A DNA stretch of 12,087 nucleotides from URNF01 sp045543675 (GTDB taxonomy: Bacteria; Bacillota; Clostridia; Oscillospirales; Acutalibacteraceae), in the NCBI GenBank assembly GCA_045543675.1, contig JAZPXM010000092.1, positions 1 to 12,087 of the forward strand, in the 5' to 3' direction. Below, piece by piece: positions 6,663-12,087 of this stretch. The position numbers and the translations under genes are program-made. Position 1 is the first letter of the stretch; every line of letters starts with the position of its first letter. Below the pieces are notes generated by a model. That model was not told the DNA's origin and made no database searches. It saw only the letters and a list, made by a program, of their open reading frames with translations.

Positions 6663-7353
6663 AACCATACCCATATCCATATTTTTTGTAGTAATACTGT
6701 CTCTTGCGTTCCGTACCAAGACGCTTATAATCGTTGATAACAACACCCAGCAGATTACCGTTTACGTTTTCAATGTTTTGCACCGCTTCCGACAACTCGT
6801 CGTACGTAGTAACATTTTGCCGACAAACCAAAATCGTACCGGACGCACGTGCCGCCAACACCAAGCCGTCGGTCACAACATTGACGGGTGGTGTATCGAT
6901 AAATACATAAGCATATTCTTCCGAGACCTGATTTAAAAACTGTGCCATACGCGCCGAACCAAGCAATTCCGAAGGGTTAGGCGGAATAGGACCTGACGTT
7001 ATCAAATCCAAGTTAGGCGCAACATCCTTTTGTACCACCTCTTGCCAGGTGGCCAAATTAATAAGATGGCGTGTCAAACCGTTAGATTTGGAAACGTGGA
7101 AATGTTTATGCAAGGTAGGCTTACGCAGGTCGGCGTCCACCAACAAAACGCGACTTCCCGTTTGCGCCATCAATACAGCCAAGTTACTGCAGGTGGTAGA
7201 TTTGCCTGCACTCGGCTCAGATGAGGACACCAAGATGATTTTTTGGGGAGAAGAAGCCAGCGAAAACAACAAGTTCGCGCGCAGGGCCTTATATGCTTCT
7301 ACAATTTCAAAAGAATTCCCAACGGTCGTTTTCTTCCCGTTGCTCTTAGGCAT
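6640..7353 (-). CDS. cpsD: CpsD/CapB-type bacterial tyrosine kinase
   Basis: A 237-residue BY-kinase that autophosphorylates on a C-terminal tyrosine cluster when activated by its membrane adaptor and regulates polysaccharide chain assembly. Visible motifs are Walker A SEPSAGKST (45-53), Walker A' LLVDADLRKP (70-79), Walker B VFIDTPP (150-156), the oligomerisation segment SFEIVEAYKALRANL (14-28), and a tail with seven tyrosines at 220, 221, 222, 225, 227, 229 and 231. The protein is cytoplasmic and split from its adaptor, the Gram-positive arrangement. GGGGGAGG lies 5 nt before the ATG at 7353, so a longer in-frame start at 7383 is rejected. It overlaps the adaptor gene by 8 nt and cpsB by 23 nt, an unbroken kinase-phosphatase unit. 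Confidence 0.96.
   Translation of the reverse strand: MPKSNGKKTTVGNSFEIVEAYKALRANLLFSLASSPQKIILVSSSEPSAGKSTTCSNLAVLMAQTGSRVLLVDADLRKPTLHKHFHVSKSNGLTRHLINLATWQEVVQKDVAPNLDLITSGPIPPNPSELLGSARMAQFLNQVSEEYAYVFIDTPPVNVVTDGLVLAARASGTILVCRQNVTTYDELSEAVQNIENVNGNLLGVVINDYKRLGTERKRQYYYKKYGYGYGYGATHKD
6658..6681 (-). repeat. Four tandem TATGGN hexamers encoding the kinase Tyr-Gly tail
   Basis: On the minus strand, four 6-nt units read TATGGA, TATGGG, TATGGT, TATGGA. In the cpsD frame they give alternating Tyr and Gly; in the cpsB frame each unit supplies an ATG. Gain or loss of a unit would keep both frames while changing the number of tyrosines and start codons. Confidence 0.85.
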
Positions 7354-8044
7354 CTTTGCCTCCCCCTTTCGTTTCTTGTTCAAACTCAGGTATAGTACCG
7401 AGTACCGGCACCTGTAATCTGCTCTTCAAATCCGCCTCGGTCTTTACCGTATTATCCACCAAATACAACAACACAACAACAAGTGCAGATAACAGCAATC
7501 CCAGCAGTAAACCTATCACAGCCATACGCGGAATGTTAGGTGATGTTTTAACGCCATATGGCGCCTTGCCTATCACACGCACAGAACCGGATTCCACGTT
7601 CCGTAAAATTTCGGGTGCTATACTTGCCAGCGCATTGCATACCTCTGCCGCAAACATAGGATCGTCCGCAGTAATCTGTATACGCATCATTGCCGTATCT
7701 TCAATACCTGTCACACTTACCATTTTAGAAAGTTGCTGTACCGTGATATTACGGCTCAATAGCGGTAAAACTTTTTCCAAGGATGCACTATATTTTAAAA
7801 CATCAGTATATGTCAGAACCAACCATTCGGAAGATGTCAAGTTACTGTATGTCGCCGCGGCTTCCTGTTGTGCCGCATCAGCGATGTTAGAAACATACAT
7901 TGAGACACCGCTGGTATATTTCTCCGGCATACAGAATTTTGCAAAACAACCCAGAGACAGCGCACCAACCACCGCAAACACAGCCAACCAGTGCAGTTTG
8001 GACAATAACAGTTTTAATATCATTTGAAAATCAATTTTTTGCAT
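7346..8044 (-). CDS. cpsC: CpsC/CapA-type (Wzz family) membrane adaptor
   Basis: A 232-residue chain-length-determinant protein that activates CpsD and sets polysaccharide length. It has the standard topology: a short cytoplasmic N-terminus (MQKIDFQMILKLLLSK), a first helix (about 18-36), an extracytoplasmic domain (about 40-170), a proline-containing TSPNIPRM segment (167-174), a second helix (about 173-196), and a cytoplasmic tail with VPVLGTIPEFE, which contacts the kinase in this family. The start at 8044 follows GAGG by 7 nt. A 27-nt gap separates it from the VanZ-like gene; the next gene, cpsD, starts within its last codons. Nothing looks truncated. The family is secure; the polymer it would control is not encoded in the window. 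Confidence 0.93.
   Translation of the reverse strand: MQKIDFQMILKLLLSKLHWLAVFAVVGALSLGCFAKFCMPEKYTSGVSMYVSNIADAAQQEAAATYSNLTSSEWLVLTYTDVLKYSASLEKVLPLLSRNITVQQLSKMVSVTGIEDTAMMRIQITADDPMFAAEVCNALASIAPEILRNVESGSVRVIGKAPYGVKTSPNIPRMAVIGLLLGLLLSALVVVLLYLVDNTVKTEADLKSRLQVPVLGTIPEFEQETKGGGKDA
7359..7366 (-). promoter_or_regulatory. Strong ribosome binding site of cpsD inside the end of cpsC
   Basis: GGGGGAGG, 5 nt before the cpsD ATG at 7353, also encodes the glycines near the cpsC C-terminus (KGGGKDA). It fixes the cpsD start. Confidence 0.85.
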
Positions 8045-8071
8045 ACTGCATCCTCTTTCACTTTCTTTACA

Positions 8072-8539
8072 TTAACTGCGTCTTCCGCGTTTTCTGCTAC
8101 ATGCAGAAATAAGATAATACAACGCAAATACCAACAGCATAGCTGTAACGCCGCCCGCTATATCCAACCATACATCGGCAATAGCAGGACCGCGTTTGGA
8201 AAAGATTTGTATCGTTTCATCCACAAAAGCAATCAGAAAAACCGTACCCGGCATCCACAAAACGTCTCGGCGGTCGGGCTTTCCGCCGATAACACCGTAC
8301 AATGTCACCTCAACACCTAAAAGGAAAAACTCCAAAAAATGCGCAAGTTTACGTACAGTATGTTCATTAACATCAATCGGCAGACCAAGTAAATCGGCCG
8401 TGTTTTGCAAAAAATCCCGCACCCACCCGCTTTGGTTAGAAGATGCTGTTTTTCCCAGACAAGATTGTGCCCATATAAACAAGACCGTACAAACGATCAA
8501 TATCAGCAAAATTGCACGAAGCACCTTATTTTTTTTCAT
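8072..8539 (-). CDS. VanZ-like family membrane protein
   Basis: A 155-residue protein with about four helices and the VanZ/PF04892 signatures: a first helix at about 7-25, KLAHFLEFFLLG (64-75) with His67 and Glu70, DETIQ (107-111), and RGPAIADVWLDIAGG (116-130). VanZ proteins confer low-level teicoplanin resistance in one known case; the molecular role of most family members is unknown. They often sit among cell-surface polysaccharide genes, as here. AGAGGAGG lies 6 nt before the ATG at 8539. The gene overlaps the end of the ABC transporter gene by 14 nt and is followed 27 nt later by cpsC. Confidence 0.9.
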   Translation of the reverse strand: MKKNKVLRAILLILIVCTVLFIWAQSCLGKTASSNQSGWVRDFLQNTADLLGLPIDVNEHTVRKLAHFLEFFLLGVEVTLYGVIGGKPDRRDVLWMPGTVFLIAFVDETIQIFSKRGPAIADVWLDIAGGVTAMLLVFALYYLISACSRKRGRRS

Positions 8540-10196
8540 TTTGCGCCTCCTCTAAGCGTCCGTTATGCACATACAGCACTCTATCGCACGCCTGCAACGC
8601 AGCCGGGCGATGAGAAATACAAATCAATGTTTTGCCGGTCAATGTACGTAGATTGGACAATACCAAGCGTTCCGTTGGTTCATCCAAAGCAGACGTTGCT
8701 TCGTCCAACAGCAAAATCGGCGCATCGTACAAAACACCTCTCGCAATAGCAAGGCGTTGTAACTGTCCGTCAGACAATCCAAGACCACGTTCACCCAAGA
8801 GCGTATCCAATCCCTGCGGCAAATCACGGACAAAGTCATCCATCGCCGCCATTTTCAGCGCTTCCCAAATCTGTTCATCGGTGACATCAGTGCAACCAAA
8901 CACAACATTTTGCCGAATGGTTCCAGAAAGCAACAGCGTTCCCTGCGGCACATAGGAAAAGTATCCGCGTGTCGATGCGTTGACAGACAGTTCTCCATCG
9001 CCCGTCTTAAAAACTATTTCTCCGCTGTCAGCATCCAAGAAACCTAAAAGCAGTTTCAAAAACGTGCTTTTTCCGATTCCCGAATGGCCTGCTAACGCTA
9101 TAAATTCTCCGTTATGAATGGTAACTGATGCATTTTCAAAGACCAAGTCACGATCATAACTGAAAAACAGGTTACGCACACAAATACTTTCAAAAGTCGG
9201 CATCATATTTTGGGGCAACGCAAGCGGTTCATCTTCTAAATCTTCCAATTCCATCAACCGCTCTGCGGAAGACAGCATACCGTAATACTGCGGCAAAATG
9301 CCCGACATACCCCTAAACGGTGTCTGCACCTGCTGGACAATCTGTAAAAAAGCGGTCAGCGTACCAAACGTAATAACCCCCGCCGCCAAACGCCAGGCAC
9401 CCCAAGCGAGTGCAATGTAATAACAACCGGAGAATAATAAGTACATTGCTGTATTGGCAAAACTGCCAATACGAGAACGACGCATTTTATGACGATAGTT
9501 AACTCTCAGCAATTCACCCAACCGACGAAATGTCCAAGGGGCTGCTTGAAACGCTTGAATCACCGACCAGTTTTCCAAACCTTCTTGCATAAAAAACCGC
9601 GATTCCCCGTCCGTCTTCTGGCACGCCGCATGTATTTTCTTAATATACACGCCATACAAACGACTGACAATCAACAAAATACAACCTGCCAGCAGCAAAA
9701 ACACCGCGAAGATCTTATCCATAATAATCAGCACGACAAGCGCCGCAATTAAACGCGTAAACAGCGATACCACATGCGGCAACAAAGATGCCACCGTATC
9801 CGCCGCAATGTGAGCGTCGCTCGTCAATCGATTTAGAATATCACCGGAAGAAAACTGAGAAATACTCTGCCATTTCTTATGAAACAGACTGCTGAACACT
9901 TTCTCTTTTATACGGATTTCCATCCTGCCGATTGCACGGGTCTGCAACAAATGGTTACATATACCAATCACTGCTTGCACCAATAATACGGCAAGTAACA
10001 GACCGCTGTAATACCAAATATCACCGTCCAGCACACCGGTTGCAACGTCCACTACCTTTTGGGATATCAGTGCAAAAACGACGTAACTAAGCGAAATAGC
10101 CGCGCCTGAAACGGTCAACAGTAAAATGGTCAACCATTCTTTTCGCGCTATGCGCCATATCCACTTTTGAGCAGGTTGTTTTCCCATACCATTCAT
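8526..10196 (-). CDS. ABC exporter, fused permease and ATPase
   Basis: A 556-residue type IV exporter half-transporter. The membrane domain has about six helices (roughly residues 20-300) with the coupling sequence SSGDILNRLTSDA (116-128). The ATPase domain has Walker A GHSGIGKST (370-378), a Q-loop with Gln418, the signature LSDGQ (474-478, with Asp in place of the usual second Gly), Walker B ILLLDE (494-499) and the H-loop His529. No N-terminal C39 peptidase domain is present, so any leader would have to be removed by another enzyme; the S26-type peptidase gene directly upstream is the obvious candidate (inference). The ATG at 10196 overlaps the peptidase stop by 4 nt. An ATG at 10187, 10 nt after AAAAGG, is an equally plausible start. 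The substrate is unknown: a peptide or lipid-linked compound. Confidence 0.93.
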   Translation of the reverse strand: MNGMGKQPAQKWIWRIARKEWLTILLLTVSGAAISLSYVVFALISQKVVDVATGVLDGDIWYYSGLLLAVLLVQAVIGICNHLLQTRAIGRMEIRIKEKVFSSLFHKKWQSISQFSSGDILNRLTSDAHIAADTVASLLPHVVSLFTRLIAALVVLIIMDKIFAVFLLLAGCILLIVSRLYGVYIKKIHAACQKTDGESRFFMQEGLENWSVIQAFQAAPWTFRRLGELLRVNYRHKMRRSRIGSFANTAMYLLFSGCYYIALAWGAWRLAAGVITFGTLTAFLQIVQQVQTPFRGMSGILPQYYGMLSSAERLMELEDLEDEPLALPQNMMPTFESICVRNLFFSYDRDLVFENASVTIHNGEFIALAGHSGIGKSTFLKLLLGFLDADSGEIVFKTGDGELSVNASTRGYFSYVPQGTLLLSGTIRQNVVFGCTDVTDEQIWEALKMAAMDDFVRDLPQGLDTLLGERGLGLSDGQLQRLAIARGVLYDAPILLLDEATSALDEPTERLVLSNLRTLTGKTLICISHRPAALQACDRVLYVHNGRLEEAQNEKK

Positions 10197-10687
10197 GCCT
10201 TTTTCTTGAAAATCTTACGTAATTTTGCAGTAATACGTTTGTACAGATACATCGTTTTTAACAAAAGCGGGCGAATAGGACGCAGAACCATCCACACCCG
10301 CACGTATGCTTTGTACCAAAAATCCGTACACGATACATATTTACCCTTGCGATAAAATCCGACCGCAACCGCTAAAATGCGATTATTCGGTACGCCGTAT
10401 TCTTTCTCGGTTTGGGCATCACCACACATAGTATATGTAGAAGCACCCATATCCACAATGCGATGCAAAACAAACTGTCCGTCTGCACGGCGGTACAGCG
10501 GTACGTCACCAATCTGCAAAGTGGTAACATCACATTTTTTCAGTACCACCTGATCGCGGCAACTCGCCAAAAACGGGCGCATACTGTTACCGGTAACAAT
10601 CAACACGACTTCCGATCCTGCCGCCATACATTCCATCATAATAGGAGACAAGTCTTCCAGTCGGGTGGCTACAACACGACGTCCCAC
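10193..10687 (-). CDS. S24/S26-family peptidase, SipW-like Ser-His type without membrane anchor
   Basis: A 164-residue protein with the core of a signal-peptidase-like serine protease. VTGNSMRPFL (31-40) holds the nucleophile Ser35; IGDVPLYRR (59-67) is the box after it; VLHRIVD (73-79) holds His75 where SipW and eukaryotic-type enzymes have their catalytic His; and CGDAQTEKE (88-96) holds Asp90. The Lys of classical type I signal peptidases is not evident. Unlike signal peptidases it has no N-terminal membrane helix. The C-terminal 45 residues are strongly basic and partly hydrophobic (about 122-164) and may touch the membrane. Such proteins recur beside PqqD-like and ABC transporter genes and may cleave leader peptides; this is inference. 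The start is GTG at 10687, 7 nt after GGAGG that lies in the last codons of the PqqD-like gene. Confidence 0.82.
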   Translation of the reverse strand: MGRRVVATRLEDLSPIMMECMAAGSEVVLIVTGNSMRPFLASCRDQVVLKKCDVTTLQIGDVPLYRRADGQFVLHRIVDMGASTYTMCGDAQTEKEYGVPNNRILAVAVGFYRKGKYVSCTDFWYKAYVRVWMVLRPIRPLLLKTMYLYKRITAKLRKIFKKKA

Positions 10688-10689
10688 CC

Positions 10690-10956
10690 TTATTCCTCCA
10701 AAAGCGCGCTATCACGCAAGTTTCCTAAAAAAGCGGCAACATCGGCTGCGGCACGTTCTTCTGTCACTTCATATTCTTCCAGCAACGCCGCTACCAGCGT
10801 TTGCTCGGTCTGTTCCGCTTCCAGTAATTTCCACAAAAAAGCGCCGGTCTCATTCAATGTAATCATACAACGAAAATCCACCGTTTGTGCGCCTACGGGC
10901 ACTACGATATGATTATCTCCTACGCTTTTTAAAACAAAACCACTTTTCAACTTCAT
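10690..10956 (-). CDS. PqqD-family peptide-binding protein
   Basis: An 88-residue protein of the PqqD fold, the RiPP recognition element that binds leader peptides and hands them to modifying enzymes. Visible features are the beta-rich N-terminal half with LNETGAFLWKLLE (54-66), a family hallmark, then an Ala/Glu-rich helical half with VTEERAAADVAAFLGNLRDSALLEE, ending in the usual L-x-x-x-G/A-L-type helix. It is stand-alone and of the normal length. AAGGAG lies 8 nt before the ATG at 10956. It starts 15 nt after the HPr-kinase-like gene, and only 2 nt separate it from the peptidase gene. No radical SAM or other classical modifying enzyme is in the operon, so its client is unknown. The kinase-like protein is the most likely partner (inference). 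Confidence 0.88.
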   Translation of the reverse strand: MKLKSGFVLKSVGDNHIVVPVGAQTVDFRCMITLNETGAFLWKLLEAEQTEQTLVAALLEEYEVTEERAAADVAAFLGNLRDSALLEE

Positions 10957-10971
10957 ATTCGTTTCTCCTTC

Positions 10972-11844
10972 TTATTTATCTTTATCAAAAATACCGCTTT
11001 TGGCAACCCAAGCCGCCTGCGGATCCATATTACATTTCAATAGATATACAGGTACGGTTTGCGCCAACTGTATCATCACGTCAACCAGCTTTTCGCCGAT
11101 TTTTTCGTCGTGATACGGTTGCACCAATTCGTTGCGAATATGGAACAATGCATCCGTAAAAGGCAACGCTTCAATACTGTTTTCCGTCGCCCTTTCCACA
11201 AACACTATCGCTTTCAGCGGTACACAGATATTGGTATTAAGGTCGGTTTTACCGCTCCACGGCGTACCGTACATCTGTGTCTTCCCGTCCTTAAAGCGTA
11301 AGGCAGGTTTATCGTCATTCACAAAAACAACGTCATCTCCAAAGCACTGTTTCCACAAAGACGTGTGGGTGGATTTTCCGGTACCCGAAGGTGCAGAAAA
11401 AATAACACCTTCCCCTTGATAGGAAATTGCCGAGCCATGCAATACCGCACCGCCGAGATAACTCAGTCGATTAGCAAAATCAAACCCTGTATACGCATAT
11501 TCAAAATCGATACCGCGCAACGTGGTACTTTTCGGCGGGCATACCGTAATTTCCACATCCGAAAAATCTTCTGTATAACAAGACATTTGATAGTATTGTT
11601 CGTCCGCCGGCGAGTATTGATAATGACACAATCTGCCGTCCGGTAAGCGCGCAATCTTCGTATTATGAATCGTGCGGATATGTTCCATTTCGGGCAACAG
11701 CAAATCAGAAACAGTCTTAGAAACTATACGCATCTGCGCCGCCTCATTTTCCGCGGCAGCATAGGGCAATAATCGATTTGTCATAAAGGAACTGTCGCTC
11801 ATTTGAATATCTATAGGCATCTCAGCCACCTTAATACGTAACAT
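10972..11844 (-). CDS. HPr-kinase-like P-loop protein
   Basis: A 290-residue protein whose second half resembles the catalytic domain of HPr kinase/phosphorylase. LHGSAI (135-140) carries the family His136; the P-loop SAPSGTGKST (150-159) is followed by FVNDDKPAL (174-182) with the paired aspartates that act in metal binding and catalysis; YGTPWSGKTDLN (192-203) follows. The first 125 residues are a beta-rich domain without known motifs. HPr-kinase-like proteins beside PqqD-like genes are known in polysaccharide loci and in lasso-peptide clusters, where a relative phosphorylates a precursor; the substrate here is unknown and need not be HPr. GGGGAGG lies 7 nt before the ATG at 11844; an upstream TTG at 11862 is rejected. 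It is the first gene of the operon. Confidence 0.85.
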   Translation of the reverse strand: MLRIKVAEMPIDIQMSDSSFMTNRLLPYAAAENEAAQMRIVSKTVSDLLLPEMEHIRTIHNTKIARLPDGRLCHYQYSPADEQYYQMSCYTEDFSDVEITVCPPKSTTLRGIDFEYAYTGFDFANRLSYLGGAVLHGSAISYQGEGVIFSAPSGTGKSTHTSLWKQCFGDDVVFVNDDKPALRFKDGKTQMYGTPWSGKTDLNTNICVPLKAIVFVERATENSIEALPFTDALFHIRNELVQPYHDEKIGEKLVDVMIQLAQTVPVYLLKCNMDPQAAWVAKSGIFDKDK

Positions 11845-11851
11845 TTCCGCA

Positions 11852-11858
11852 CCTCCCC
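11852..11858 (-). promoter_or_regulatory. Ribosome binding site setting the HPr-kinase-like start
   Basis: GGGGAGG, 7 nt before the ATG at 11844, is the first ribosome binding site of the operon. It excludes the in-frame TTG at 11862, which lies upstream of it. Confidence 0.85.
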
Positions 11859-11881
11859 ACAATAAATATAATACTCATAAT

Positions 11882-11910
11882 ATTATATAAAATAAAACAA
11901 CGCTTGTCAA
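11882..11910 (-). promoter_or_regulatory. Perfect-consensus sigma-A promoter of the eight-gene operon
   Basis: TTGACA (11905-11910) and TATAAT (11882-11887) on the minus strand are spaced by 17 bp. It is the only promoter with both boxes perfect between 5955 and the right edge, and the leader to the first ribosome binding site is only about 20 nt. The downstream genes show no internal terminator. Confidence 0.92.
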
Positions 11911-11912
11911 TG

Positions 11913-11940
11913 TTATTCGCAGAATAAGTGCAGAATAAGT
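11913..11940. repeat. Candidate regulator site: tandem 11-nt direct repeat with inverted half-site
   Basis: GCAGAATAAGT occurs twice in perfect tandem (11919-11929 and 11930-11940). The first copy also forms an inverted repeat, TTATTC-gca-GAATAA (11913-11927). The array ends 2 bp upstream of the -35 box of the operon promoter, and the 11-bp period places the copies on about the same face of the helix. This is where an activator would bind. Confidence 0.55.
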
Positions 11941-11943
11941 TAT

Positions 11944-11976
11944 GAAAAGAAAAACACATCTTTTCTTTTCGAAAAG
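11944..11976. repeat. A/T-rich hairpin and short palindrome of unknown role
   Basis: GAAAAGAAAA (11944-11953) pairs with TTTTCTTTTC (11961-11970) around a 7-nt loop, and CTTTTCGAAAAG (11965-11976) is a perfect 12-nt palindrome sharing its right half. Lacking G/C pairs, it is a poor terminator. From here to the right edge I see no convincing gene. A short hairpin (CCGTTC 12027-12032 with GAACGG 12041-12046) is the only other structure. Confidence 0.35.
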
Positions 11977-12087
11977 ACGTGCCGGCGATGTATCATTATC
12001 GCGATATTATATCGAAGATATATCACCCGTTCGTGCCAAGGAACGGATATCATTGAAAAAAGCCTAAAAGTAGTGTGCACTATCTAT

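Noticed and set aside
7356..8027. A 223-codon open frame on the plus strand opposite cpsC
   Set aside because: It is exactly antisense to a well-supported Wzz-type gene, has no family resemblance, and is rich in Ser/Thr/Asn as expected of a complementary-strand shadow.
8404..8539. VanZ as a glycopeptide-resistance gene
   Set aside because: No vanA/B/H/X or VanS/VanR genes are near, and most VanZ-like proteins in surface-polysaccharide loci have no shown resistance role.
10412..10912. A 166-codon plus-strand open frame opposite the peptidase and PqqD-like genes
   Set aside because: It has low-complexity Ser/Ala composition, no recognisable domain, and spans two real genes with good ribosome binding sites on the other strand.
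5955..11862. A lasso-peptide biosynthetic cluster
   Set aside because: PqqD-like, HPr-kinase-like and ABC genes occur in such clusters, but no asparagine-synthetase-like macrolactam synthetase, no transglutaminase-like protease and no precursor with the usual Tyr/Pro leader motif are present.
12053..12087. Half of a terminator at the right edge
   Set aside because: On the minus strand CACTACTTTTAGGC followed by six T could be the right arm of a terminator for a gene beyond the edge, but the left arm is not in the window, so it cannot be supported.

Overview
The window reads as chromosomal DNA of moderate GC content from a Gram-positive Bacillota, most likely a gut-type member of the Clostridia. 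The support is indirect: strong AGGAGG-type ribosome binding sites, several sigma-A promoters with exactly 17-bp spacers, a CpsB/CpsC/CpsD tyrosine-phosphorylation module of Gram-positive type, a Rieske-tailed YhfW-like oxidoreductase, TraX, TIGR02206 and VanZ membrane proteins, and the remnant of a BclA-like collagen/exosporium gene, which hints at a spore-forming ancestry. No tRNA, rRNA, CRISPR array, transposase or phage gene was seen.

Layout, left half (1-5480). A truncated serine alpha/beta-hydrolase on the minus strand (1-494) is divergent from a TraX-family membrane protein (658-1356), with back-to-back promoters between them. TraX is convergent with a two-gene minus-strand unit: a membrane-anchored TPR-like protein (2213-3040) followed by a TIGR02206/YwaF-type membrane protein (1398-2216). 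They share a 34-nt perfect palindrome terminator. Upstream, also on the minus strand, are a FAD/Rieske oxidoreductase (3159-4466) and nagB (4580-5365). nagB has its own strong terminator and a perfect-consensus promoter flanked by two palindromes.

Middle (5480-5954). A decayed plus-strand BclA-like gene lies here: a Cys-rich N-terminus, almost no collagen repeats, and a truncated C-terminal domain. It ends in a hairpin terminator shared with the operon arriving from the right.

Right half (5955-11910). Eight minus-strand genes are packed with overlaps or gaps of 2 to 27 nt behind one perfect-consensus promoter at 11882-11910. In transcription order they are: an HPr-kinase-like P-loop protein, a PqqD-family peptide-binding protein, a soluble SipW-type (Ser-His) S26 peptidase, an ABC exporter, a VanZ-like protein, a CpsC/Wzz-type adaptor, a CpsD bacterial tyrosine kinase and a CpsB PHP-type phosphotyrosine phosphatase. 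The first four look like a peptide-modification, maturation and export cassette. The last three form a complete tyrosine phosphorelay that normally controls capsule or exopolysaccharide assembly. No glycosyltransferase, flippase or polymerase and no obvious precursor peptide is present in the operon. This pairing is the most interesting feature of the window.

All functions are inferred from sequence motifs read by eye. Start codons were chosen from Shine-Dalgarno placement, and several differ from the longest open frame.
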